Positions 36,005 to 45,021 of a DNA stretch of 64,000 bases are shown in pieces. The notes under the pieces were generated by a model. It saw nothing but the letters and a program-made list of their open reading frames with translations. It had not been told where the DNA came from and searched no databases. This DNA comes from Burkholderiaceae bacterium (GTDB lineage: Bacteria; Pseudomonadota; Gammaproteobacteria; Burkholderiales; Burkholderiaceae_C), in assembly GCA_019234815.1 (NCBI GenBank), contig JAFALA010000082.1, positions 89,262 through 153,261 on the forward strand, in the 5' to 3' direction. Positions within the stretch are counted from its first letter, which is position 1. Every line of letters begins with the position of its first letter. The position numbers and the translations under genes were made by a program.

Positions 36005-36799
36005 ATGAAATTCAGCAGGCTACGAGACGCCCGCATGACGGCTGATCTTCGCGCCGCCATCAAGCGCAAGGAGATCATGAGCTTTTATCAGCCCATTGTT
36101 GACCTTGGCAACGGCGAAGTGGTGGGCGTGGAAGCGCTGGCGCGCTGGCGCCATCCTGTGCGCGGGCTCTTGACCCCAGCAGACTTCCTGGCCTGCGCGG
36201 AGTCGTCTGACCTGATCGTCAAGTTTGGCGAACAGGTCTTGCGCCAGGCTTGTCGTGACATGGCAGCCCTGTATCGCAGACATGGTCGCTGGCTGGATTT
36301 GCATGTCAACGTTTCAGCGCGTCAACTGCTGCAGTCGGATTTGCCTGAGGTGGTGTCTGACGCATTGCGTGAATTTGAAATTCCGGCTGAGATATTGACG
36401 CTGGAATTGACGGAATCGATGTTCATCGATCCGGACGATGCCACCATCGCGCATGTCGTCACGGGCTTGCGTGCCATCGACGTGCGCCTGGCCATCGATG
36501 ACTTCGGGACCGGCTATTCGTCGCTGTGGTCCTTGGAGAGGCTGCCGGTCGACGCACTCAAGATCGACCGGGCGTTTGTCTGCAAGCTGTTCGAGCCCAA
36601 CAGCCGGTCCCCTGCATTGACGGCGACCATCATCGCGATAGGCCGGCAGCTCTATCTGGAGATGGTCGCCGAGGGCGTCGAAACCTTGCCCCAGGCGCGC
36701 TGCCTGCACGCCATGGGATGCAGGCGCGCGCAGGGCTATCTGTTCGGCAAACCCGTACCCATCGAGCAGCTTGGGCTTTCAAGACACCGTCTTGATTGA
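36005..36799 (+). CDS. Stand-alone EAL-domain phosphodiesterase
   Basis: 264 residues from the ATG at 36005 with ACGAGG upstream; a TTG at 35984 is weaker. It is almost only an EAL domain: FYQPIVDLGNGEVVGVEALARWRHP, LELTESMFIDP, IDDFGTGYSSLWSLERLPVDALKIDR, VAEGVETLPQ and QGYLFGKPVP. The EAL, DDFG and E/K catalytic signatures look intact, so c-di-GMP hydrolysis is likely. It has no membrane or sensor domain and follows the two-component genes, which may control it. Confidence 0.92.
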   Translation: MKFSRLRDARMTADLRAAIKRKEIMSFYQPIVDLGNGEVVGVEALARWRHPVRGLLTPADFLACAESSDLIVKFGEQVLRQACRDMAALYRRHGRWLDLHVNVSARQLLQSDLPEVVSDALREFEIPAEILTLELTESMFIDPDDATIAHVVTGLRAIDVRLAIDDFGTGYSSLWSLERLPVDALKIDRAFVCKLFEPNSRSPALTATIIAIGRQLYLEMVAEGVETLPQARCLHAMGCRRAQGYLFGKPVPIEQLGLSRHRLD

Positions 36800-36838
36800 C
36801 CTCACACACCATGCGCCAGCCGCCAAAATGCGCTAGAC

Positions 36839-36880
36839 AATCCACAATTCATATACATACATATAATATGCACACATATG
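36839..36880. promoter_or_regulatory. Palindromic AT-rich promoter/operator of the MarR-efflux operon
   Basis: The short gap before the MarR gene is made of CATATA-type repeats and contains the perfect palindrome CATATAATATG (36860-36870). This includes TATAAT (36862-36867), a consensus -10, only 10 bp before the ATG. No ribosome-binding site is visible. A MarR dimer bound here would cover the -10, fitting autorepression. Confidence 0.5.
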
Positions 36881-37330
36881 AAACTGGACTTCACTCAACG
36901 CCCCGGTTTCCTGTTCGGCGAAGTGGCACGGCTGTATGGCAAGTTGTTTGAGCAGCAGGCACGCAATCGGCTGACCCTGTCGCGCGCGCAGTACCGGGCC
37001 CTGGCGGTCCTGACCATCCATGGCAGCGACGTGCAGCCCATGTCGCAAAGCGAATTGGCCGAGCGCCTGGACGTGACGCCCATGGCCGTGGCGACCCTGT
37101 GCGACCGCATGGCCGCGGCCGGGCTGCTGCGCCGTGAGCCGCACCCGACGGACCGGCGCGTCAACCTGATCCGCTTGCAGGACAAGGCCGAGGCGGCCCT
37201 GGCCAGCGCCATCGCCTTGGGCGACGAGCTGGAACGGGTCACCTTCCGGGGCTTCAGCAAGGCCGAGCGCCAGCAGTTCCTGGCGCTGCTGATGAAACTG
37301 CGCGACAACCTCGACACGGAGTCAGCGTGA
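36878..37330 (+). CDS. MarR-family transcriptional regulator
   Basis: 150 residues. A winged helix-turn-helix of the MarR type: LTLSRAQYRALAVLTIHG, MSQSELAERLDVTPMAVATLCDRMAAAGLLRREPHPTDRRV. It overlaps the following efflux pump gene by 4 bp and is therefore probably its local repressor, released by a pump substrate. The ATG is only about 10 bp from a consensus -10. Confidence 0.93.
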   Translation: MKLDFTQRPGFLFGEVARLYGKLFEQQARNRLTLSRAQYRALAVLTIHGSDVQPMSQSELAERLDVTPMAVATLCDRMAAAGLLRREPHPTDRRVNLIRLQDKAEAALASAIALGDELERVTFRGFSKAERQQFLALLMKLRDNLDTESA

Positions 37331-38862
37331 TGAGCGGCGCGAAGTTCCAGCACGTCCAGCATCGCGGCATGATCACGCTGTCCATCATGCTGGCGACCAT
37401 CATGCAGGCGTTGGACACCACCATCGCCAACGTGGCGCTGCCGCACATGCAAGGCAGCCTGCAGAGCTCGCAGGATCAGATCAGCTGGGTGCTGACCTCC
37501 TACATCGTCGCCGCTGCCATCGCCACGCCGCTGACCGGCTGGCTGTGCTCGCAATGGGGCCGGCGCCGCGTGTTCCTTATGGCCGTGGCCGGATTCACCG
37601 CGGCATCGGCCCTGTGCGGCATGGCCGAAAGCCTGTGGCAGATTGTCGCGGCGCGCCTGCTTCAGGGCGTGTTCGGCGCCGCGCTGGTGCCGCTGTCGCA
37701 GGCGGTGCTGCTGGACATCAACCCTAGGGAAAAGGTCGGGCAGGCCATGGCGATCTGGGGCGCCGGCATCATGATCGGCCCCATCCTCGGCCCGATGCTG
37801 GGCGGCTGGCTGACCGACAACGTCAACTGGCGCTGGGTGTTCTACATCAACATGCCGGTCGGCGCGCTGGCCTTCTACGGCATCGCCCGCTATCTGCCGC
37901 AAGACCGGCCAGCCGCCGTGCGGCTCGACATGTTCGGCTTTGCCACCCTGAGCCTGGGCGTGGGCCTGCTGCAGATGTTCCTGGACCGCGGCGAACAGCT
38001 CGACTGGTTCAACTCGGGCGAGATCCAGCTGGAGGCGCTGGGCTGCGCGGTGTCCTTCCTGCTCTTTGCCGTGCACACGGCCACCACCGCGGGGCAATCA
38101 TTCTTCAACCGCGCGCTGCTGCACGACCGCAACTTCCTCGCCAGCGTCGTGTTCGGCTTCATTCTCGGCATGGTGCTGTACGCCACCATGGCCCTGCTGC
38201 CCACGTTGCTGCAGGGCATGTTCGGCTACCCGGTGGTCTACACCGGCATGGTGATGGCGCCGCGCGGCATCGGCACCATGCTGGCCATGCTGCTGGTCGG
38301 CCGATTGGTGCACCGGATCGACCTGCGCCTGATCATGGGCTTCGGCTTCGCGCTGACCGCCATCTCGCTGTTCGAGATGACGCACATGACGCTCGACATG
38401 GACAGCCAGCTGATCGTGGTGTCGGGCTTCGTCCAGGGCCTGGGCATAGGCTTCACCTTCGTGCCCCTGAGCGCGGCGGCCTTCGCCACGCTGGACCCGG
38501 CGCTGCGCAACGACGGCACGCCCATCTACAGCCTGATGCGCAACATTGGCAGCAGCGTGGGCATCTCCATCGTGCAGGCGCTGCTGACAGAAGGCAGCGC
38601 GCGCGCCCACGCCGAGCTGGCCGCTGACATCAACGAGGCCAACCCGGTGCTGCAAAGCCTGCCGCCCGCGCTTGACCCGCACACGCACAGCAGGCTGATG
38701 CTGCTGAACATCGAAGTCAGCCGCCAGGCCACCATGATGGCCTATGTGGACGATTTCCGCGTGATGATGGTGATCACGCTGCTGGCCATGCCCCTGCTGC
38801 TGTTGCTGCGCAAGGCGCGCCAGCAGCCTGAACAGACCGCGCCGGCGGACGCGGGGCACTGA
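37327..38862 (+). CDS. DHA2-family (EmrB-type) drug efflux transporter
   Basis: 511 residues, about 14 transmembrane segments. Family marks are LDTTIANVALPHMQGSL in helix 1, GWLCSQWGRRRVFL (motif A), RLLQGVFGAALVPLSQAVLLD and GPILGPMLGGWL (motif C). It exports hydrophobic compounds using the proton gradient. An EmrA-type adaptor and outer-membrane channel are not encoded beside it, so it either works alone or borrows partners. Confidence 0.93.
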   Translation: MMSGAKFQHVQHRGMITLSIMLATIMQALDTTIANVALPHMQGSLQSSQDQISWVLTSYIVAAAIATPLTGWLCSQWGRRRVFLMAVAGFTAASALCGMAESLWQIVAARLLQGVFGAALVPLSQAVLLDINPREKVGQAMAIWGAGIMIGPILGPMLGGWLTDNVNWRWVFYINMPVGALAFYGIARYLPQDRPAAVRLDMFGFATLSLGVGLLQMFLDRGEQLDWFNSGEIQLEALGCAVSFLLFAVHTATTAGQSFFNRALLHDRNFLASVVFGFILGMVLYATMALLPTLLQGMFGYPVVYTGMVMAPRGIGTMLAMLLVGRLVHRIDLRLIMGFGFALTAISLFEMTHMTLDMDSQLIVVSGFVQGLGIGFTFVPLSAAAFATLDPALRNDGTPIYSLMRNIGSSVGISIVQALLTEGSARAHAELAADINEANPVLQSLPPALDPHTHSRLMLLNIEVSRQATMMAYVDDFRVMMVITLLAMPLLLLLRKARQQPEQTAPADAGH

Positions 38863-38867
38863 CGACG

Positions 38868-40363
38868 TCAGCGCGTCGCCTGCGTGACGAACTCGGTGTA
38901 GAAGGCAATCATCTCGCCGTAGTTCTGGATGCTGATGCGCTCATTCACGCCATGGATGCGCGCAATCGCCGCGCCATCCATGCGCACCGGCGCAAAGCGG
39001 TAGGCGGCGTCGCTGACGCGGCCGTAGTGGCGGCTGTCGGTGGCGGTCACCACCAGGCCGGGCACCACCACGGCGTCCGGGGCGACGCGGCCGATGACCT
39101 GCGACAGCAACTGAAACCCCGGGCCCCGCGCGTCCGCCACCGGCGTGGCCGTGCTGCCGGGTCCGCCGTGCTCCTCGATGCTGACGTCCTCGTCGGCGAT
39201 CACGGCCTTGACGTGCGCCTTGACCTGCTCGACCGTGTCGCCGGGCGCCAGCCTGAAGTTGACGACCGCCGTGGCTTCGCTGGGCAGCACATTGTCCTTG
39301 ACCCCGCCCGCGATCAGCGTCGGCGCGGTGGTGGTGCGTATCAGCGCATTGGTCTCGCGCGACTTGGCCAGTTGGCGCTCGAGCAGCGGCCCGAACAGCC
39401 ATTCATTGGCCACGACGACGCGCATCGCGAAAGGCAACGCCGGCGCCAGGGCCCGGAAACCCGCGCCGCCGGGGCCGTCCAGCGAGGCCGGCATCTGCTG
39501 CGCCTCCAGCCGCGACACCGCGCAGCCGATCTTGCCGACCGCCGTCTGCGGCGGCGGCATCGAGGAATGGCCGCCCTTGGCGTGCGCCGTCAGCAGCAGG
39601 GTCAGGTAGCCCTTCTCCGACAGGCCAATCTGCGCGATCGGGCGCTGCAGGCCCGGAATCACGCCAGAGATGATGGCCGAGCCTTCGTCGAGCGAGAACT
39701 GCGCGCCGACCTGCCGCGCTGCTGCAGCAGGTCGGCGATCGCGTCGGCGCCCTGCTTGCCGCTGGTCTCCTCGTCGTGGCCGAGCGCGATCAGCACCGTG
39801 CGCCTGGGCTGGTAACCCTGCGCCAGCAAGTGCTCGACGCTCTCCAGCGTGGCCATGGCGATGTGCTTCATGTCCAGCGAGCCGCGGCCCCAGACAAAAC
39901 CGTCCGCGATGTCGCCGGAGAACGGCTCATGCGTCCATTGGTTCGCGGTGGTCGGCTCGATCGGCACCACGTCCAGGTGCGCCGTCAGAAGCACCGGCTG
40001 CAAGGCCGGATCGCTGCCCGGCCAAGTGAACAGCAGGCTGCGCCCGTTCACCACGTCCTTGCGCAGGCGGCTGTGGACCAGCGGGAAGCATTGCGCCAGA
40101 TGGCGGTGCAGGTCCGCGAAGTGATCGGGCTCAGCCGCCTCGGCGCTGCCCGCCGCATAGGAGATCGTCGGGATGCGAACCGCGCCTGCCAGGCGCTGCG
40201 CCGCCGCGTCCAGATCGGCCGGCACAGGCAGTGGCCGAGCCTCGGTCGCCGGCAAACTGCCCAAGCGCCAGGTGTTGAACAGCAACACCGCCGCAAGACC
40301 CAGCACCAGCGCCAGCAAGCTGATCAAGACGCCGCGCAGTTTCGAAAGGATGGGGAATGTCAT
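38868..40363 (-). pseudogene. M20-family metallopeptidase (CPS1-like), frameshifted
   Basis: Two reading frames on the minus strand together make one M20 carboxypeptidase of about 490 residues. The first (from the ATG at 40363) has an N-terminal membrane anchor and most metal ligands: LTAHLDVVP, GRGSLDMKH and LGHDEETSGKQG. It runs out of frame after LLQQRG at about 39712. In the other frame the sequence continues at once as VGAQFSLDEGSAIISGVIPG and ends normally with SRHYGRVSDAAYRFAP. A single missing base (or two extra) at 39708-39715 explains this. It is either a true pseudogene, a recent mutation or a sequencing error. Confidence 0.85.
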
Positions 40364-40489
40364 GCAATGCACGCCTCAAAAAAGAAGGCGGCCCCTCATC
40401 GCCTGGATGTGGTCCGCCTGGAACCTCGGACGCAAAAGGCGACGTTGAATGAGTCCCTGCGATGACATGCGCCTCGATTCAGGAAGAGC

Positions 40490-40540
40490 TGCTAGGCGCA
40501 AAGCACAGTCATAGCTCGGGCTATGACGAGCATTTGCAAC
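40490..40540. repeat. REP-like imperfect hairpin
   Basis: In the 235-bp gap between the second TonB receptor and the M20 gene, TCATAGC and GCTATGA (40509-40526) form a perfect 7-bp stem with loop TCGG. The flanks GCAAAGC and GCATTTGC extend it imperfectly to about 40 bp. This compact layout is like repetitive extragenic palindromes of Burkholderiales, but I see only one copy here. It could also terminate the receptor transcript. Confidence 0.45.
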
Positions 40541-40598
40541 GACGCAGATCGCCTGAAGCGAGGATGCATGGCGCGCAAGGGACTTGTTCAGCGTTGCC

Positions 40599-43052
40599 TT
40601 AGAGCTTGGCGTTGAACTCGATCGCCACCATGCGTGGCTTGGTCAGGTAGGCATACGGCGAGCCGAACGGCTCGCCCAGCGCGCTGACCGAGTGGATGTA
40701 CTGGTTGTTGGTCAGGTTGTTGACCAGCAAGGCCACGCCCCATTTGTTGGACGGTGCGTTCCAGCCCAGCCGCGTGTCGACGCGCTGCTCGGCCTCGCCC
40801 ACCTGGAAGGTCGGCGCCTTGAAGCAGGTGCCCTGGCCGGTGGTGTAGGTGTTGCAGCGTTGCGGGCCGACGTAGCCGTAGGTCAGGTTGAAATTGCCCA
40901 TGCCGCCGAGCATGCCCCAGGCCGCTGCCACGCCCGCCGTGCCGCTGAACTTGGGCGTGCCCACGGGCTGGCCCGTGAGGTTGATGCCGGTGGGCGTGGT
41001 GTATTTCGAGTACGTCTGGTCGATGTACTCGCCCGTGCCGGTCAGGCGCCAGGTGCGGTCGATCTGCCATTGCAGGCCCAGATCGAGGCCGTCGGCATGC
41101 TGGTCGCTGTTGACCACCTGGTAGCCGGGAATGCCGGCATTGGCGTTCTGCACCAGCACGAGGTCCTGCAGATTGGTGTAGGCGTAGTGGAAGGCGCTGG
41201 CGTCGTACGACAGGCCCAGGTCGCGCAGCTGGCCCTTGGCGCCGAGCTCCCAGTTGGTCACGTACTCGGGGTTGTAGCGGCCGTTGACGTCCACCGCGTT
41301 GAAGCCGCCGGACTGGTAGCCCTCGGTCCAGGAACCGTAGACCATGTGGTCGGCGCCGAAGTGGTGGTCCAGCACCAGGCGCGGGCTGGTGTTGTTCCAG
41401 CTCGCCGAGGTCTGGTAGGGGGTCGTCAGGGTGCCCGGGTTGTTGAACTCGATGTTGCTGCTGACCAGGTGCTGCAGCACCGCCACGGTCTGCGGCGTCA
41501 GAGGCCCCAATTGACCTGCGCCGGCCAGGGCCGACACGGTGGTGAAGAAGCCGCCGGCGGTCAGGCCCGACAGCTGGGCGTCCAGGCCCGGCGCGCTGCG
41601 CAGCGGATTCAGCCAGCTGAAGGTCTTGCTGTCGTGGGTGAAGCGCACGCCGGTGGTCAGGTTGGTGGCCGGATCCAGGTGCCAGATGGCGTCGCCATAG
41701 ACGGCATAGGCGCTGTAGCCGCCGGTCGTGTGCATGGTCTCGGTCCACGACTGGCCCAGCAGGTTCACGTTGGTCAGCAGCACGTTGTTGCTGGCGGCGC
41801 CGAGCTGGTTGGCGATCTGGGTCAGCAGCGCAAACGGCGCCACGCCAGCCGCATGGTTGAACAGCGTGTCCAGCGAGGTGGTGGTGGCGCTGACCGGGTT
41901 GGCCTGCGTGGCGGACTCGTGATAGGCGCTGGCACCGGCCAGCCAGTCGACCAGCGCGGTCTTGCCATTGAGCTTGAACTCCTGCTGCCAGGTCGAGTTC
42001 GACTCGACGTTGTTGGCCGAGAAGAACGTGGCCGGATTGCTTGATGCATCGTTGTCCTGGTAGTTCTGCGAGGTGAAGCCACGGTAGGCCGTGATGCTGG
42101 TCAGCTCGGCGAAGGGCAGGCTGTGTTCGACGCGCAGCGTCACGCCGTCGAAGCGACGCGATTGCACGTCCGGACTGGCGTCGTTATTCAAGACAGGCGG
42201 AAAGGGGCTGACCCAGGTGCTCGGAGCGCCAAAGTTCACCACGCCGCCCGTCATCGAGAACGTAGCCGGCCCGGGCTCGTTCATCTCCTCGTGTTCCCAG
42301 GTCAGGTTGACCGAGGTGGTGTCGCCGCTCCAGCGCAGCGCGGCACGGGTGCCCCAGCTGTTGTCGCCGCCAAACTGGACCCCGTTGAACTGGTTGCGAA
42401 TCCAGCCGTCGCTGTGCTGGTCGACCGCGGTGAAGCGGAACGCCACGTCCTCGCCGACCGGGGCGTTGTAGAGCAGTTCGATGTGGCGCGTGCCCTGGTT
42501 GCCCAGGCGCAGCATGCCGTCGACCTCGTACTGCGCGCTCGGGTCGTTGGTGACGATGGAAATTGCGCCGGCTGCGGCATTGCGGCCGAACAGCGTGCCC
42601 TGCGGCCCCTTCAGCACCTCGACGCGCTTGACGTCGTTGAAGTCCAGCAGCGCCCCGCCTGTCTTGCCCGAGTAGACGCCGTTCAGGTAGATGCCCACCG
42701 GCGAATCGGTGCCGATGCCAAAGTCCTGCGTACCGACGCCGCGCATGTAGATGTTGGGCCGGGTCGCCTGCGAGGCGTCGATCGCCAGGCCGGGAATGAA
42801 CACGTCGACGTCGGCCAGCGTGCTGGCGCCCAGCTTTTCCAGCGCCGCGCCCGACATCACCTGCATGGCGATGGGCACGTTCTGCAACTGCTGGCTGCGG
42901 CTTTGACCGGTCACTTCCACGGCCTCGAGCTTTTGCGTGGCGGCGCTGTCAGCGGACTGGGCCAGGGCGGCGTCGGCTGCCAGGCATTGCAAGGCCAGCA
43001 CGGCGGCCTGCGCCAGCACCGTACGGGTCGAAAACGAGAAAAACGACGTCAT
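40599..43052 (-). CDS. TonB-dependent outer-membrane receptor
   Basis: 817 residues from the ATG at 43052, preceded by AGGAGATATTCA; an upstream in-frame start at 43082 lacks this. A signal peptide (TVLAQAAVLALQCLAADAALAQ) is followed by the plug domain (about 35-155: SQQLQNVPIAMQVMSG, RPNIYMRGVGTQDFG, RVEVLKGPQGTLFGRNAAAGAISIVT) and a beta-barrel ending in a short hydrophobic strand. There is no STN domain. The substrate is unknown; siderophores, vitamins and plant compounds are all possible for this group. It stands alone with no transport operon beside it. Confidence 0.92.
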   Translation of the reverse strand: MTSFFSFSTRTVLAQAAVLALQCLAADAALAQSADSAATQKLEAVEVTGQSRSQQLQNVPIAMQVMSGAALEKLGASTLADVDVFIPGLAIDASQATRPNIYMRGVGTQDFGIGTDSPVGIYLNGVYSGKTGGALLDFNDVKRVEVLKGPQGTLFGRNAAAGAISIVTNDPSAQYEVDGMLRLGNQGTRHIELLYNAPVGEDVAFRFTAVDQHSDGWIRNQFNGVQFGGDNSWGTRAALRWSGDTTSVNLTWEHEEMNEPGPATFSMTGGVVNFGAPSTWVSPFPPVLNNDASPDVQSRRFDGVTLRVEHSLPFAELTSITAYRGFTSQNYQDNDASSNPATFFSANNVESNSTWQQEFKLNGKTALVDWLAGASAYHESATQANPVSATTTSLDTLFNHAAGVAPFALLTQIANQLGAASNNVLLTNVNLLGQSWTETMHTTGGYSAYAVYGDAIWHLDPATNLTTGVRFTHDSKTFSWLNPLRSAPGLDAQLSGLTAGGFFTTVSALAGAGQLGPLTPQTVAVLQHLVSSNIEFNNPGTLTTPYQTSASWNNTSPRLVLDHHFGADHMVYGSWTEGYQSGGFNAVDVNGRYNPEYVTNWELGAKGQLRDLGLSYDASAFHYAYTNLQDLVLVQNANAGIPGYQVVNSDQHADGLDLGLQWQIDRTWRLTGTGEYIDQTYSKYTTPTGINLTGQPVGTPKFSGTAGVAAAWGMLGGMGNFNLTYGYVGPQRCNTYTTGQGTCFKAPTFQVGEAEQRVDTRLGWNAPSNKWGVALLVNNLTNNQYIHSVSALGEPFGSPYAYLTKPRMVAIEFNAKL

Positions 43053-43222
43053 TGAATATCTCCTGATACGCAAGCCGGTCACTCTAGTTCAGGGCCAGCC
43101 CTGGTGCATGTGTAATTGCGCCAAAGCGTTGCGTGAATGTGCCAATTCACCCCGCTGCAACACGACTGTCATTCTGGGTCTGGGAAAACCCTTAAGCTTC
43201 GCGCCCTCGCTGCTGGGATTCC

Positions 43223-44632
43223 ATGATGTCCACCTCTATGAAATCGCCGTCTACCGTCTTGGCGCGGACCCTGCTGGCCGCCGGCCTGTGGGGCTGGCTT
43301 TCAACGGCCCTAGCATGGAGCGACCACCCGCTGTGCACCTGGTCGGCGCTGGAGGGCATGCCAGAGATTGCAGATCGCGCAGTGCTTGCCGAACCCTTCG
43401 ATCGATTCCTGCAATCGGAGGCCGCGGCCTTGCCCAAGGTCCTGGCGCAGGAAGAAGCCTGGGCGCGCCAGCAACTGCCGCATTACGCGCCCCGTCCCGA
43501 CGCGCTGGCATTCCAGGGCGCCGCGCCAACGCCGCAACCCATTCCGCAACAGCTGCGGCTGAGCTTCCTGCGCGCACTGCGCGTCAACGAACACGCCAAA
43601 CTGTCGCTCTACCTGCAGCGCCACCCCGGTGCGGCGGTCGCGGCGGTCGCGGCGGTCGCGGCGGAGCGCCGCATGGATTGGCGCGACATCACCACGCTGT
43701 CCAGCGGCAGCGGCGCCAAGGAGAACCGCTACGAGCGCATCCAGCCCGACGAACCAGTGCCCGTGCTGGAGGTGCTGGCCACCGCGTCGAACGAGCCCGA
43801 CTACGGACTGGACCTGGGCCTGTGGAGCGACAACGGCACGGCGCAAGGCCAGGCGGCGGGCTTCGGCCCGCAACCCTTTGGCAACCCGCGCTTCGACTAC
43901 AGCGGCCAGGCGCCCTTCCACATGGGCTTCTACCACGAGGCCGCCATCGTCTACGCCGCCGCGCCCTTCCTGCAGCGGACCTACCCGGAGGCCCGCATCC
44001 ACATGGCCCTGACCCTGGCGCGCCATGCCTTCGCCAGCGGCCACCCCTACTGGGGCTGGCGCTTCACCGGCTGGGCCATCCACTACGTGCAGGATCTGGG
44101 CCAGCCCTACCATGCCCGCGTGCTGCCGGGCCTGGGCGTGGGCCGCATGCTGTGGATCAATGCGCAGGACCTGCTGGGCCGGCACCAGGCCAAGCTCGAC
44201 GCCGTCAACCTGGTCGCGAACCGGCACACCGTGCTGGAGAACTTCCAGTTCCGCCACATGGCGCTGGCCTACGAGCAGGGCCGGATGGACGACCCGCTGC
44301 TGCAGGCCTTGCGAGATGCCCGCCAGGACCGCTCGCACTGGCGCCTGACGCCGCCCAGCCCGTCCGAGCCGGGCTCCCTGCGCGACATCGTGTCGGCCGA
44401 CGCCGCGGCCCTGGCCGACGCGCTCGATGCGCAACTGGCGCGCAGCCTGCCGGCCCGCTACACCTCCGACCCCGCCACGGTGCTGCCCGAGTCCGACCAG
44501 CTCGACATGGCGCTCGAGGCGCAGCGCTACGCCCCCGCCGAATACGCCCGGCTCATGACGCAGTTGCAAGTGCTGATGCAGCATGTGGGCCGCGACACGC
44601 GCGCCGTGGTGAGGGCAGCGCTGCAGCAATAA
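43223..44632 (+). CDS. Exported zinc-dependent phospholipase C / S1-P1 nuclease-like protein
   Basis: 469 residues. The signal peptide (ARTLLAAGLWGWLSTALA) is predicted to be cut just before WSDHPLCTW, giving a mature N-terminal Trp; in zinc phospholipases C and S1/P1 nucleases that first Trp binds zinc. Other probable ligands are in MGFYHEAAIVY and WRFTGWAIHYVQDLGQPYHA, the H-x3-D-x6-H pattern of this fold. An Ala/Val repeat (AAVAAVAAVAAE, residues about 137-148) comes from a 9-bp tandem DNA repeat. Substrate (phospholipid, nucleic acid or other phosphodiester) cannot be decided. Confidence 0.78.
   Translation: MMSTSMKSPSTVLARTLLAAGLWGWLSTALAWSDHPLCTWSALEGMPEIADRAVLAEPFDRFLQSEAAALPKVLAQEEAWARQQLPHYAPRPDALAFQGAAPTPQPIPQQLRLSFLRALRVNEHAKLSLYLQRHPGAAVAAVAAVAAERRMDWRDITTLSSGSGAKENRYERIQPDEPVPVLEVLATASNEPDYGLDLGLWSDNGTAQGQAAGFGPQPFGNPRFDYSGQAPFHMGFYHEAAIVYAAAPFLQRTYPEARIHMALTLARHAFASGHPYWGWRFTGWAIHYVQDLGQPYHARVLPGLGVGRMLWINAQDLLGRHQAKLDAVNLVANRHTVLENFQFRHMALAYEQGRMDDPLLQALRDARQDRSHWRLTPPSPSEPGSLRDIVSADAAALADALDAQLARSLPARYTSDPATVLPESDQLDMALEAQRYAPAEYARLMTQLQVLMQHVGRDTRAVVRAALQQ
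43630..43663 (+). repeat. 9-bp tandem repeat inside the phospholipase-like gene
   Basis: GCGGTCGCG is repeated about three and a half times without change, encoding Ala-Ala-Val units. It keeps the frame, so copy-number change would only lengthen or shorten the loop. Confidence 0.8.
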
Positions 44633-44667
44633 TCCGCTCCACACGGAACACCGTGGAGGAGAACCCC

Positions 44668-45021
44668 ATGCTGCCCTTGCAAGGACTGGCCCTGCTGCTC
44701 CTGCTGCAGACCGCCGGCGAAGCGCTCTCGCACGCGCTGCACATCCCCATCCCCGGTCCTGTACTGGGCCTGGTCCTGCTGCTGGCGGCCCTGCGCTGGG
44801 ACCGCTGCAAGGCGCCCATCGCCGCCGTGGCGGAGGTGCTGCTGGGCCACCTTTCGCTGCTGTTTGTGCCGGTGGGCGTGGGCGTCATCACGCACCTGGA
44901 CCTGCTGGGACGCTACGGCTGGCAATTGCTGCTGATCATCATCGTGTCCACCTTGGCCGGCATGGCCACGACCGCCTGGGTCCTGCAAAGGCTGCTGCGG
45001 CGCAGCGGAGGCGCCGCATGA
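44668..45021 (+). CDS. lrgA: LrgA/CidA-family holin-like protein
   Basis: 117 residues with GGAGGAGAACCCC before the ATG. Four transmembrane helices; HIPIPGPVLGLVLLLAAL and LLGHLSLLFVPVGVGVITHLDLL are family signatures. With LrgB it affects murein hydrolase activity, cell lysis or export of small metabolites such as pyruvate. It overlaps lrgB by 4 bp. Confidence 0.92.
   Translation: MLPLQGLALLLLLQTAGEALSHALHIPIPGPVLGLVLLLAALRWDRCKAPIAAVAEVLLGHLSLLFVPVGVGVITHLDLLGRYGWQLLLIIIVSTLAGMATTAWVLQRLLRRSGGAA

Noticed and set aside
38859-38871. CTGACGACGTCAG palindrome between the efflux pump and the M20 gene considered as a bidirectional terminator.
   Set aside because: It has only a 1-base centre and cannot form a hairpin; no T tract is present on either side.
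43154-43169. A sigma-54-like TGACAGTCGTGTTGCA upstream of the second TonB receptor on the minus strand.
   Set aside because: The -12 TTGCA is good, but the nearly invariant -24 GG reads GA and CAC is also altered, so it does not meet the pattern seen at the two accepted sites.
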